Numbered from the stretch's first letter, positions 46,504-55,132 are shown. The stretch: 58,806 nt of DNA from Subdoligranulum sp. (GCA_004555405.1 SFIE01000006.1:1-58806); one strand, 5' to 3'. Numbers and translations: made by a program. Notes: generated by a model from the letters alone, not told the origin.

Positions 46504-46546
46504 ATGCCCTGCAACTGCCGGTTTGTAGTTGCGGGGCATTTTTGTT
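46504..46546 (+). terminator. Terminator of tRNA-Gly(CCC)
   Basis: A 13-bp stem (46504-46516 with 46527-46539, one G-U) followed by TTTTTG starts 7 nt after the CCA end. A second small hairpin GCCCGG/CCGGGC with a partial T-run lies at 46610-46626. Confidence 0.85.
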
Positions 46547-46692
46547 TCGTTTTGCAGAATTTTTTCTTTTTATGCACCCTCGGCAGGCCGCCGGGGCCAT
46601 GGGATAAATGCCCGGTTTTTCCGGGCTGTTCTTTTGCCGTTTCAAGAGTAACACGATTTTTTTTAATTGTAAAGACGGTTCTCCCCTGCCCA

Positions 46693-46721
46693 TTTACACC
46701 GCCCGGGGCAAATGCTATAAT
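46693..46721 (+). promoter_or_regulatory. Promoter of dnaD-dnaI
   Basis: -35 TTTACA (46693-46698), 17 nt, -10 TATAAT (46716-46721), ending 38 nt before the dnaD ATG. Confidence 0.75.
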
Positions 46722-46759
46722 CTATTTACCACACTTTCCCGATTTGTGAGGCTTTTTTC

Positions 46760-47662
46760 ATGTATTATGAACTGATTCCCCAAAACGGCGACACACTGGC
46801 CGTGCCGCTGCTGGTTTTTTCTAATTTGCCCCGTGCCGATGAAAACTGTATGCGGGTGGCACTGTATGTGCTGCAAACCGGCTGCACAGACTCCACCGTG
46901 ATCGCACGGGAGCTGGGCCTGCGCAGCGTACACGCCGCCGAGCGCGCACTGCAGTGGTGGGCCGGTGCCGGGCTTTTAAAGGCACACCGGGGCCACTCGC
47001 CCGAGCCCGCCGTTTTGCCCGCTGCCGAGCCGGAGCCGGATCTGTCGCTGGTTTTGTGTGACCCGCGCATTGCGCTGATCATGGAACAGGCGCAGTCCTG
47101 TCTGGGCGGTGCCCTGAGCAGTCAGGAAAGCCGCAATCTGGCATCGCTGTACACCACCGAGGGCTATGCTGCCGATGTGATCCTTTTGTGCCTTTCGCAC
47201 CTCACCGGCCAGCCCGGAGTTAATTTGAACGCCGTGCGCAGCGAGCTGAAGCGCTGGAAAAAGGCCGGTGTGAGATCCGGCGAGGATGTTGAGCGCCTGC
47301 TGGCGCTGGAAGAGCGCCGGGCCGAGCATGAAGCCTTTGTGGCCACTTTGCTGGGCAAGGGCGGCAGCTCCCTTACCCCCAGCGAGCGCCGTTCGGTGCA
47401 GCGCTGGTATGAAAAATATGGATTCAACGATGAAATGGTGCAAAACGCCGTGCAGTATCTGGGTGCCGAGCGCACGGTGTGGGCCATGAACGATATTTTA
47501 AAGGGCTGGCACGAAAAAGGCTGGCGCACCCCGCAGGATCTGCGCGGCGGCATTGTGTTTGGCCGCAATATCCGTGTGGACAGCGCCCCGGCTGTGCCTG
47601 CAGCCCCCACTGCCCCACGCAGCCCCACCAGAAAGCTGAGATTGAAGCGGGAGGATCGATGA
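46760..47662 (+). CDS. dnaD: DnaD-domain replication protein
   Basis: A 300-residue primosomal protein: a winged-helix-like N-terminal part and a DnaB_2/DnaD domain (DEMVQNAVQYLGAERTVWAMNDILKGWHEKGWRT). Firmicute DnaD helps load the replicative helicase at origins. The next gene, 3 nt after it, is a DnaI/DnaC-like loader, so both act in the same step. The gene symbol is inferred from the domain and neighbour. Confidence 0.82.
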   Translation: MYYELIPQNGDTLAVPLLVFSNLPRADENCMRVALYVLQTGCTDSTVIARELGLRSVHAAERALQWWAGAGLLKAHRGHSPEPAVLPAAEPEPDLSLVLCDPRIALIMEQAQSCLGGALSSQESRNLASLYTTEGYAADVILLCLSHLTGQPGVNLNAVRSELKRWKKAGVRSGEDVERLLALEERRAEHEAFVATLLGKGGSSLTPSERRSVQRWYEKYGFNDEMVQNAVQYLGAERTVWAMNDILKGWHEKGWRTPQDLRGGIVFGRNIRVDSAPAVPAAPTAPRSPTRKLRLKREDR

Positions 47663-47665
47663 TCT

Positions 47666-48667
47666 ATGCAAAGCAAAGACGAATTGCTGCGGGCCGCGCA
47701 GCGGGCCGTTTCCATGCGCCGCCAACGCGCCATTATGGCTGCGCGCACCAACCAGCAGCGCGTGCGGGAAGAGATTCCCGGATATGCCGCCGCCGAGGAT
47801 ACGATCTCTCAGGCCGGTTATAAGGCTGCTCATCTGGCCGCCACCGGGCACAGCAGCGAAAAAATTGAAGCCGCACTGGCCGAAAGCGAGGCCGCACAGC
47901 GCCGCTGCGCGCAGCTTTTGCGCGAAAACGGCTGGAGCGAGGCCGATCTGCAGCCGCAGTTCACCTGCCCCCTGTGCGGTGATACCGGGCTGGACCACGG
48001 GCGCATTTGCAGCTGCATTCACACGCTGGAGCGCGATATGCGCCGCGAGGAGATCGTGAAAGCCTCGGCGCTGAATATCTCTCGCTTTGAAAGCATGGAT
48101 GTGAACCGCTATCCCAATGCCTATCACCCGCTGCTGGGCTGCACCGTGCGCCAGTATATGGCCGAGCGCCTGCAGGAACTGAAAGAATACGCCGATGCCT
48201 TTGATCTGCGCAGCTCCAACCTGCTTTTGTGCGGCAGCGCGGGCCTTGGCAAAACCCATGCCGCCCTTGCCATTGCGGGCATTGTGCTGGATAAAGGCTA
48301 TGATGTGATCTATATCAGCTCGCAGGAGCTTTTTGGGCATCTGGATAAGGTTCGCCGCAGTTCTTTTTCGGATGAAGAAGCCATGCAGGATTCCATGATG
48401 GATGCCGTGCTTTCGGCGGATCTTTTGATTTTGGATGATCTTGGCACCGAGTATTTTTCCCAGTATGTGGCCAGCTGCCTGTACACCGTGCTGAACAGCC
48501 GCATCGGCCACCGCCTGCCCACCATTTACACCACCAACATCACCGATGACCGGGTGTTTGAAAGCCGCTACACCGAAAAAATCGCCAGCCGCCTGACCGG
48601 CAGCTGCGAGCGTGTGGAGTTTTACGGCAGCGACATTCGTAAAATGGAGCCGGAAAGCGATTCCTGA
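47666..48667 (+). CDS. DnaI/DnaC-like helicase loader ATPase
   Basis: A 333-residue AAA+ protein. An N-terminal coiled region leads to a cysteine cluster CPLCGDTGLDHGRICSC, probably zinc binding. Walker A is GSAGLGKTH and Walker B is LLILDDLG. The plan matches Bacillus DnaI, which loads DnaC helicase, and clostridial DnaC-type proteins. IstB transposition ATPases share the fold, but no IstA is nearby and dnaD adjacency supports replication. The ATG has GGGAGG upstream. Confidence 0.87.
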   Translation: MQSKDELLRAAQRAVSMRRQRAIMAARTNQQRVREEIPGYAAAEDTISQAGYKAAHLAATGHSSEKIEAALAESEAAQRRCAQLLRENGWSEADLQPQFTCPLCGDTGLDHGRICSCIHTLERDMRREEIVKASALNISRFESMDVNRYPNAYHPLLGCTVRQYMAERLQELKEYADAFDLRSSNLLLCGSAGLGKTHAALAIAGIVLDKGYDVIYISSQELFGHLDKVRRSSFSDEEAMQDSMMDAVLSADLLILDDLGTEYFSQYVASCLYTVLNSRIGHRLPTIYTTNITDDRVFESRYTEKIASRLTGSCERVEFYGSDIRKMEPESDS

Positions 48668-48684
48668 GCCCCTGCATAAACGCC

Positions 48685-48724
48685 GATCCGGGGCAGCCGC
48701 AAACACGGCTGCCCCGGATCTTTT
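48685..48724 (+). terminator. Terminator of dnaD-dnaI
   Basis: A perfect 15-bp stem (48685-48699 with 48706-48720), 6-nt loop, then TTTT. It begins 18 nt after the stop codon. Confidence 0.9.
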
Positions 48725-48730
48725 GCACAA

Positions 48731-48764
48731 AAAAGCCGCCGAAGCGTTTGCTTCGGCGGTTTTG
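48731..48764 (-). terminator. Terminator of tRNA-Gly(TCC)
   Basis: A 9-bp stem CCGCCGAAG/CTTCGGCGG (48736-48744 with 48751-48759). On the minus strand it is followed by TTTTTTGTG and sits just after the tRNA CCA end. It can also act as a second terminator for the plus-strand genes. Confidence 0.8.
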
Positions 48765-48766
48765 TA

Positions 48767-48841
48767 TGGAGCGACTGATGGGAGTCGAACCCACGTCCTC
48801 AGCTTGGAAGGCTGATGTACTAGCCGTTGTACGACAGTCGC
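48767..48841 (-). tRNA. tRNA-Gly (TCC)
   Basis: Acceptor GCGACTG/CAGTCGC, anticodon loop CTTCCAA (anticodon TCC), T-arm GTTCGACTC, discriminator U, encoded CCA. A single-gene transcript. Confidence 0.93.
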
Positions 48842-48874
48842 CTATGTTTTACCCTTAATTTTGAGCGCTTTAAT

Positions 48875-48903
48875 AGTATAGCACATCTTCTTCTATTTGT
48901 CAC
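48875..48903 (-). promoter_or_regulatory. Promoter of tRNA-Gly(TCC)
   Basis: On the minus strand, -35 GTGACA (48898-48903) and -10 TATACT (48875-48880) have exactly 17 nt between. The -35 lies inside the last codons of the AI-2E-type gene. Confidence 0.7.
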
Positions 48904-49894
48904 GAAGTTTTTTTAATCTTTCGCAGGTTTTTTCTTTGGCCAGCGTATAGCCCGCGCTGAACACCGGGATCATGCCCAGCATTCCCGCCGCACCAAACAG
49001 CTTGCCGCCCAGCGTTACCGCCACAAGCACCCACAGCGGCGGCAGGCCCACTTTTCCGCCCACCACTCTCGGATACAAAAATGCGCCTTCCAACTGCTGA
49101 ATACACAAAAACAGCACCCAGAACCACACCAGCCTTTGCGGCTCCAGCGCCAGGATCACCACCGTGCCGAACGCACAGCCCACAAAAGTGCCGAATATGG
49201 GCACCAGCGCCGTAATGCCGATCATCACGCTGATCAGCACCGCACACGGAAAATGGCAGATCCACAGCACCAAGGCAAAAATAGCCCCCAGCAGGGCCGC
49301 TTCGAGGCATTGGCCGGAAAAAAATGCCGCAAAAGCCGCCCCAAACACGCTGCCGATGTGCTTTAAGCCATGCGCGGCGCGGGGCGGCAGCCATGCGTCC
49401 AGCACAGCCGAAGCCTGTGCCGCAAGCTCTTCCTTGCGCGCCAAAAGATACGCCGCCAGCACCAGCCCCACGCCGAGGTCCGCTGCCCAGCCTGCCGCCT
49501 GCGCCGCCAGATCCACCGTGCCGCCCATCCAGTGTGCTCCCCGCAGCTTTTCGGCGGCACGGCACACCAGCGCTTCAAAATTCAAGCTCTCCGCGCCGCC
49601 CAAAATCAGTTTGAGCGCTGGTGTGCGCACAAGCTGCCGCTGCAGCGCCGCCTGCACGCGCTGCCATAGCTGCGGGGCCGCCTTTGTCAGCCTGACGGCG
49701 CTTTCGGCCAACTGCGGCACCACCATTGCAAACAGGATCACCAACGCCGATGCCGTGAAGATCAGCACTGCGCCCAGCGCCGCTTTGCGCCGGTGCCGCA
49801 TTTGGGCAGGCAAACGGCGTTCCACAGCGCGCAAGGGGACATTCAGTGCCAGCGCCAGCATTCCGCCAAGAAAAAACGGCCCCCAAAGCGACAC
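48893..49894 (-). CDS. AI-2E family membrane protein
   Basis: A 333-residue protein with about eight hydrophobic segments. The C-terminal part has the family hallmarks (ALVPIFGTFVG, QQLEGAFLYPRVVGGKVGLPPLWVLVAV, LFGAAGMLGMIPV). The family includes AI-2 exporter TqsA, but most members have other or unknown substrates, so a link to luxS is not implied. It starts at GTG 49894 with AGGGGGC upstream. The first transmembrane helix common in this family seems to be missing, since the chain begins inside what is usually the second. Confidence 0.85.
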   Translation of the reverse strand: MSLWGPFFLGGMLALALNVPLRAVERRLPAQMRHRRKAALGAVLIFTASALVILFAMVVPQLAESAVRLTKAAPQLWQRVQAALQRQLVRTPALKLILGGAESLNFEALVCRAAEKLRGAHWMGGTVDLAAQAAGWAADLGVGLVLAAYLLARKEELAAQASAVLDAWLPPRAAHGLKHIGSVFGAAFAAFFSGQCLEAALLGAIFALVLWICHFPCAVLISVMIGITALVPIFGTFVGCAFGTVVILALEPQRLVWFWVLFLCIQQLEGAFLYPRVVGGKVGLPPLWVLVAVTLGGKLFGAAGMLGMIPVFSAGYTLAKEKTCERLKKLRDK

Positions 49895-49915
49895 TTCTGC
49901 CGCCCCCTTCCTGTT

Positions 49916-50872
49916 TTACGAATCCAGCACCGCCTTGGCTGCCGCAATTTTTTCCAGCGCAGCCGCCAGCTGTTCGCGGCACTCATCACACCCGCCCTCA
50001 CCGCCCGCTATCAGGCGGTTGCGGTCGGCGATCAGCGCCGTCCAGTATTGCCCGCCGTTATAATCAAATTTTACCCATACATAGCCATTGTATGCACCCT
50101 TGGTGCGGGCCAGCACCGGATAAGTGCCCAGCGGCAGATACCCCACCACCTCGTTGACATTGGGGGAATAGAAATATTCGCAGCGCTCGGCAAACACCTC
50201 TAACATCGTGTCGGAAATTGCCTCCACAGTGGGGCCCGAGGTGCCGTAGCCGTTTTTGTTGGCTGCCGTGATGGCCGGCAAAAAATTCTTGTAGCTGTAG
50301 TCCAGATCCACCGTGCCGGTAATACCGCCGGACGAACCGCTGCCCGAATACTGCCACAGATCATAGCTGCCGCCGTAGCCCACATACCCCCGATAATCGG
50401 CGATCCAGCAGGGGTAAGCGGAAAGGCGCGAGGCATCCAGATATTGATTAACGAAATTCGTATAGGAGTACCAGCCCGGATACCAGCCGCTTTGTTCGAT
50501 CAGCTGCATGGCATACAGCACCAGATCCGTGAGCGCCTTGCGGCCAAGGCTTTGCTGCACCGCCGCTTCCACATCCATAAACACCGGATACTCCAGCTGC
50601 AGCCCCTGCAGCACGGCCAAAAAGGTGTTGAGCTCCTGCGCTACTGCGCTGCGTGTGGTGGCATAGGAATAATAATAGGCGCCCACGCGCAGCCCGGCGG
50701 CCTTGGCCCCGTTGATATTGCGCTGAAACGCCGGGTCGATATACACGCCGTTTGTATTGCTGGAGCCTATGCGCACAATGGCAAACTGCTTGCCCGCTGC
50801 CGCCACAGCGCCCCAGTTCACCGTGCCCTGATAGCGTGAAACATCCACACCGTTCTGGTATACAACAGCCAT
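49916..50872 (-). CDS. GH25 lysozyme (muramidase) without signal peptide
   Basis: A 318-residue GH25 glycosidase. The catalytic acids are seen in GVDVSRYQG (Asp10) and FMDVEAA (Asp100, Glu102). After the catalytic barrel (about 1-200) comes an SH3-like wall-binding domain and a short coiled tail with CDEC (about 290-318). It lacks an N-terminal signal peptide, as in phage endolysins, yet no phage genes surround it. Ribosome site AAGGGGG. Confidence 0.88.
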   Translation of the reverse strand: MAVVYQNGVDVSRYQGTVNWGAVAAAGKQFAIVRIGSSNTNGVYIDPAFQRNINGAKAAGLRVGAYYYSYATTRSAVAQELNTFLAVLQGLQLEYPVFMDVEAAVQQSLGRKALTDLVLYAMQLIEQSGWYPGWYSYTNFVNQYLDASRLSAYPCWIADYRGYVGYGGSYDLWQYSGSGSSGGITGTVDLDYSYKNFLPAITAANKNGYGTSGPTVEAISDTMLEVFAERCEYFYSPNVNEVVGYLPLGTYPVLARTKGAYNGYVWVKFDYNGGQYWTALIADRNRLIAGGEGGCDECREQLAAALEKIAAAKAVLDS

Positions 50873-50943
50873 AAAAATAGCCCCCTTCCCTGCCCCACTC
50901 TATGCGGGCGGAAAGAGAGCCGTGTATATTTTTGTTTATGGCA

Positions 50944-51112
50944 CAATACCGCATCATTCTAAGTGCCGATGCAGCGTTCGAGAAGTGCAGGCTGCTAAGG
51001 AAAAAGCGCAGATCATACCGGGTGTATGATCGAGCATTTTGGGGGCGCAGATTGTGCTTCGCAGCCGCGGCAGCGGTGCTTAAGCCCTCAGGCGGGAATT
51101 GTGCGGGGTTGC
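50944..51112. repeat. Terminal-inverted-repeat element, copy 2 (MITE-like)
   Basis: About 169 nt between the SDR gene and the GH25 gene. Its left 27 nt (50944-50970) match copy 1 exactly, and its right 30 nt (51083-51112) match at about 26 positions; orientation is opposite to copy 1. The centre differs in length and sequence and contains a hairpin GATCATAC...GTATGATC (51013-51034). The right end stops 1 nt from the SDR stop codon. No coding potential or transposase. Confidence 0.72.
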
Positions 51113-51113
51113 C

Positions 51114-51842
51114 CTATATCACCAAGCCGCCGTTTTGGCCGATCACCTGGCCTGTAATGTACCCTGTGTCCTCCCCGGCCAAATACAAAAGCAGCCCGGC
51201 AACCTCCTGCGGTGTGCCAAGCCTGCCCACAGGGGTCTCCTCGGCCAGTTCGGCTTTATCCTGCGCGGTAAAACCGGCCATCATATCGGTTTCGATCACG
51301 CCGGGCGCCACACAGTTTACCGTGATGCCGCTGGGGCCTTCTTCCTTGGCAAGTGCCTTGGTCAGGCCGATCAGCCCGGCCTTGGCTGCGGAATAATGCA
51401 CTTCGCAGCTGCCGCCGGTTTGCCCCCACATACTGCTTACCATGATAATGCGGCCAAATCGGCGGCGGATCATTTCGGGCAGCGCCGCCTGACAGCAGTG
51501 AAAAGCGCCGGTCAGGTGCGTATCCAGCATCGTGTGCCACTCCTGCTCGGTGATATCCGTAAACAGCTTTTGCTGGGCAATGCCCGCATTGCACACCAGT
51601 GTGTCCGGTGCGCCGAATTCCGCCTGCACACGCTCAAACATAGCCTGCACCTGCACACGGTCGGCCACATCGGCCTGCACGGCCAGCACTTGCCCCGGAA
51701 ACTCGGCGGCAAGCGCTTCGGCGGCCTGCCGGTTACTGTGCCAGCAGAATGCCACGCGCCAGCCTGCTGCGGCAAAGGCCCGTACGGCTGCTGCGCCAAT
51801 GCCGCGGCTGCCGCCGGTGATCAGGGCGATCCGTTGTTTCAT
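51114..51842 (-). CDS. Short-chain dehydrogenase/reductase (FabG-like)
   Basis: A 242-residue classical SDR. Cofactor motif TGGSRGIG (residues 9-16), NAGIAQQ, and catalytic Ser136/137, Tyr150, Lys154 (YSAAK). Similarity to 3-oxoacyl-ACP reductase is general; there is no fatty-acid cluster around it, so the substrate is uncertain. It starts at ATG 51842 with AAGGAACA upstream and overlaps tadA by 4 nt. Confidence 0.88.
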   Translation of the reverse strand: MKQRIALITGGSRGIGAAAVRAFAAAGWRVAFCWHSNRQAAEALAAEFPGQVLAVQADVADRVQVQAMFERVQAEFGAPDTLVCNAGIAQQKLFTDITEQEWHTMLDTHLTGAFHCCQAALPEMIRRRFGRIIMVSSMWGQTGGSCEVHYSAAKAGLIGLTKALAKEEGPSGITVNCVAPGVIETDMMAGFTAQDKAELAEETPVGRLGTPQEVAGLLLYLAGEDTGYITGQVIGQNGGLVI

Positions 51843-52321
51843 AGCTGTGTTCCTTTCCATTTTTTCTTCTGGCGTTTTTGCCGCAGCCGTTCAAAAAACT
51901 GCTGCATCAGCGCCGTGGCCTGCTCTTCGCACAGGCCCTTTTCGATCACGGGATGGTGGTTGAATGGCAGTGCAAACAAATCGATCAGCCCCCCGCAGCA
52001 TCCGGCTTTGGGATCGGCTGCGCCATACACCACACGGCGCAGCCGGCTGTTGATAATGGCCCCGCTGCACATGGGGCAGGGCTCCAGCGTAACAAACAGC
52101 TCGCACTGCCACAGCCGCCACCCGCCCAGCTTTTCGCACGCACGGCTGATGGCCAGCAGCTCGGCATGATGGGTTGCGTTTTTTTCGGTTTCGCGCGTGT
52201 TGTGTGCCATTGCAATGGGCTCACCGTTCAGCGCCACCACCGCCCCCACGGGCACTTCTTCCATATCGGCTGCCAGCTGTGCCTGCTGTAAGGCCAGCTG
52301 CATAAGTTCAAGATCCGTCAT
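51839..52321 (-). CDS. tadA: tRNA-specific adenosine deaminase TadA
   Basis: Deaminates A34 to inosine in tRNA-Arg(ACG). The 160 residues carry zinc/catalytic motifs HAE (residues 52-54) and PCPMC (81-85). I chose ATG 52321 because the protein then begins MTDLELMQLALQQA as in relatives; the open frame continues upstream as a shadow of the CPBP gene. It overlaps both neighbours by 4 nt. Confidence 0.95.
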   Translation of the reverse strand: MTDLELMQLALQQAQLAADMEEVPVGAVVALNGEPIAMAHNTRETEKNATHHAELLAISRACEKLGGWRLWQCELFVTLEPCPMCSGAIINSRLRRVVYGAADPKAGCCGGLIDLFALPFNHHPVIEKGLCEEQATALMQQFFERLRQKRQKKKWKGTQL

Positions 52322-53229
52322 ACATTCATCACCTGTGCCAGTACCATGCAGGCAAATGCCGCCCAGAACACCGGGCTGTGCAAAAGCTGCCCGTGCCCGG
52401 TGGAAAGATCCACGGGGTAAAACCGGCTTTGCAAGCGGCGGCGTTTGATGTGCAGCGCCGCTGCCACGGCCCAAACCACAAACACAGCGTCCAGCAAAAC
52501 GATCACCACCGTGGTGAGCGTGTTGTCTGCATACTGATAGCAATATGTTTCCCAAAAGGCGATTGCATTGTTGATTCCATGCAGGATCATGCCCACGCGC
52601 AGATCGCCCGTAAGCGTGTAGATCAGCCCCAGCGCAAGGCCGCTGATCACGGCGGTGAGCATGGGCGCGCCAAAGGAATGCGCCGCGCCAAACAGCAGCG
52701 CCTGCCCAACAATAGCCGTCCACGGGCCGCAGGCCTGCAGCATGGGCTGCACCGTGCCGCGAAACAGCCATTCCTCGCCCACCGCCGGAATGATGCAAAT
52801 GCACAAAAACTGCACCCAAAGCCCCATGCCGTGCCCGAGCACAGACATTTGCGGCCTGCCTGCCGACAAAAGGCCGAACAGCAGGCTGGCCGCAATGGTA
52901 ACAGCCATAAAAATCGGCAGCAGCAGCGCCACACTTCGGCACAGGGGCAGCCCCTCACGCCGGGCCGGGCGGCTGCGGCGGCCAAAGCGGCTGGCTGTGT
53001 ACACAGCCAGCCCCAGCGGCAGCGCCGTGTATAGAATCACCGCGCCGTAATGCACCGCCAGCGGCACCCCCACCGGGCTTTCAAGGCTTGCGCCGGGATG
53101 CCACAGCTGCATGGCAAAGCCCAGCAGGCTGCGCACCAGCACGGAATAGATCTCGAACGAGATCACCGTCATCACAGCGCCATACACGGCGCGGCTTGTA
53201 TTCAGTTGTACTTTTCTGCCTGCCGCCAT
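52318..53229 (-). CDS. CPBP family intramembrane metalloprotease
   Basis: A 303-residue multi-pass protein of the CAAX protease/bacteriocin-processing (CPBP) family. The active-site motifs are EEWLFRG, FGAAHS and HGINNAIAFWE. Functions in the family include peptide maturation and self-immunity, but no peptide gene is evident here. I chose ATG 53229 with AAGGAGAG upstream. A 4-nt overlap with tadA suggests coupling. Confidence 0.87.
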   Translation of the reverse strand: MAAGRKVQLNTSRAVYGAVMTVISFEIYSVLVRSLLGFAMQLWHPGASLESPVGVPLAVHYGAVILYTALPLGLAVYTASRFGRRSRPARREGLPLCRSVALLLPIFMAVTIAASLLFGLLSAGRPQMSVLGHGMGLWVQFLCICIIPAVGEEWLFRGTVQPMLQACGPWTAIVGQALLFGAAHSFGAPMLTAVISGLALGLIYTLTGDLRVGMILHGINNAIAFWETYCYQYADNTLTTVVIVLLDAVFVVWAVAAALHIKRRRLQSRFYPVDLSTGHGQLLHSPVFWAAFACMVLAQVMNV

Positions 53230-53282
53230 GCCGCTCTCCTTACTGTGCGCTATGCCGCACGGGCACAAAGGCCCGCAAAGGG

Positions 53283-54929
53283 TCATTCCTGCGTGGGCTC
53301 CGGCTCTTGCTCTTGCTCTTGATTTTGCTCTTGATATTCCTCTATGGTCAGCGCCGCCGTGTTATCACGCTCGGCGGCAATATAGATATTGGCAATGCGG
53401 GTGTCGGGGTCAAAGCTTTCTCCTGCGGCAGGTTCAGTTCTGGCCACGGTGCCCGCCGCATACTGGCCATCATTGGCCACCATGAGCAGGCTGTAGCGAA
53501 TGCCCGCCTTGTCCAGCTCTTCAATGGCCTTTTCCTGCGTAAATCCAAAGATCTTCGGCATGGTTGCCAGCTGCGGCCCGCGGCTGACCACCAGCTCCAC
53601 CGTGCCGTTTTGCGGCGCTTCCGAGCCTGCTGCCGGGCTTTGGCGGATCACCACACCGTTTGCCACCTCCGAGCTGTACTCTTCGGTGATGGTAAAACGA
53701 TAGGCCAGATACTCTTTTTCGTGCTGGATCGCACTCAGCCTTTTTCCCACAAAACTGGGCAGTGCGGTTTGCTGTGTCTGCACCTGGCTGGCAGCCGGAT
53801 CGGGCGCAGCGGGCGCCGGCTTTTCCTGCCGATCGGTGAGTTTGATGATACACCAGCCCAGCAGGCACACCAGCACCAGAATGATCACGCTGGCCGTCAT
53901 TAAAACATTGCGGGTGCTCACCTGTGCTTTTTGCTTGCTCTGGCGCTTTCCACCGGCTGTCATCATGGTATGCGCGGTGGTTTGGCTGGCCAGCATTCCC
54001 ATCAGTTCCGGCACATTCTGAATGCGCCTGCCGGGCTGCAGCTCCATAGCCGAGCTTAAAACATCCGAAAAATAGCTGGGGATCGCCGAGCTGAATTCCT
54101 CGGCAGGCTCCAGACTGTCACGCGTTTGGCGCTGGCGGGCCGAAACCGGCACATGGCCGGTGGCCATACGGTAAGCCACAGCGGCCAGCGCGTACACATC
54201 GGTATAGCGCCCCTCAAATTCCGCCATGGAATATTGCTCGGGGGCCATATAGCCTTCGTACATTTGCGGCTTCAGCTCGCTGCCCGTGCTGCGCAGCCCC
54301 TGCGTGGCATAACCGGCCAGTGAAGCAGCGCCGTCCTTCGTGACAAAAATGGTTTCCGGGCTGATGCCCCGGTGAATCAGCCCCGCCTTGTGCATGGCGG
54401 CGGCTCCTTCCATGACCGGCTGCAGAATGCTGCGAACCTCGGCCGGGCGCAAAGGCCGTTTTCCGCGCAGATACTGGCTGAGGGTTTGCCCGCGCGCGGG
54501 TTCCAGCACGGCATAAGTGGTGCCGTTTTCGCGCACAAGATCCAGCACGGCGGTAAGGCCCGTGGCAGGTGTGATCTGCTGCAATGTGGTGTACAGTTCT
54601 TCAAAATCCATGCGCAGCGTTTTAAAGGGCACCTCGCGGCCCATTTTTGCCTCGATGCCGCCGTTTTGCAGGCGCGGCGCGCTGAGCGTAAGCGGAAAAT
54701 ATTCCTTAATTACCACCGAAAGCTCGCTGCTGCGCTCTTTGGCTGCATAAAAATAGCCTTCGCCGTCCTGCGAAAGCGTGCGGATGATCAAATAGCGCCC
54801 GGCCAGAACCGTGCCCTCGGGCAGGGCATCGTCCATAGCCCAGCGCAGCGGCGTGTGGCACGAAGGACACTCTGTGAGCTTTGCCCCCACATGCCCGCCG
54901 CAATAGGGACATACCTTTGGCGTACTCAT
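53283..54929 (-). CDS. PASTA-domain Ser/Thr kinase-like protein (pseudokinase)
   Basis: A 548-residue membrane protein: an N-terminal zinc ribbon (Cys7, 10, 21, 24), a kinase-like domain (about 40-315), a transmembrane helix (342-363), two PASTA-like repeats (about 388-518) and an acidic Glu/Gln tail. Lys75 of the VAIK motif is kept. The catalytic loop, however, reads IHRGISPETIF, with Gly188 replacing Asp, and the DFG motif reads AGY. These losses argue against normal phosphotransfer; it may sense cell-wall fragments and act as a scaffold or regulator. It heads the operon with CPBP, tadA and the SDR gene. Confidence 0.85.
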   Translation of the reverse strand: MSTPKVCPYCGGHVGAKLTECPSCHTPLRWAMDDALPEGTVLAGRYLIIRTLSQDGEGYFYAAKERSSELSVVIKEYFPLTLSAPRLQNGGIEAKMGREVPFKTLRMDFEELYTTLQQITPATGLTAVLDLVRENGTTYAVLEPARGQTLSQYLRGKRPLRPAEVRSILQPVMEGAAAMHKAGLIHRGISPETIFVTKDGAASLAGYATQGLRSTGSELKPQMYEGYMAPEQYSMAEFEGRYTDVYALAAVAYRMATGHVPVSARQRQTRDSLEPAEEFSSAIPSYFSDVLSSAMELQPGRRIQNVPELMGMLASQTTAHTMMTAGGKRQSKQKAQVSTRNVLMTASVIILVLVCLLGWCIIKLTDRQEKPAPAAPDPAASQVQTQQTALPSFVGKRLSAIQHEKEYLAYRFTITEEYSSEVANGVVIRQSPAAGSEAPQNGTVELVVSRGPQLATMPKIFGFTQEKAIEELDKAGIRYSLLMVANDGQYAAGTVARTEPAAGESFDPDTRIANIYIAAERDNTAALTIEEYQEQNQEQEQEPEPTQE

Positions 54930-55132
54930 AAACTGCCCCCCTGTTTCACAATTAAAATTTTATGCACCATCGGCTTTTTATTTTGCAAAAAAGCCAACAG
55001 CGCGCAAAGTGCATATCATTACAAGATAAATTATACCCAAACCGCCCGGCAAGGTCAAGTAGACAGCCATTCCCATTAGTTTTGCCGCCTTTCCCGGCGG
55101 GAAAACGGGGGCTGTGGTTTTATAAAGCTGAA

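Noticed and set aside
47666..48667. IstB transposition ATPase of an IS21-type element
   Set aside because: No IstA transposase or inverted repeats; it lies 3 nt after a DnaD-domain gene, which favours a helicase loader.
49916..50872. Prophage, because of a phage-like lysozyme
   Set aside because: No capsid, tail, integrase, holin or phage repressor genes lie around it; neighbours are chromosomal housekeeping genes.
51839..52942. A 367-residue tadA with a long N-terminal extension
   Set aside because: The extra residues are an out-of-frame shadow of the overlapping CPBP gene. The true TadA begins at 52321, with normal family length.
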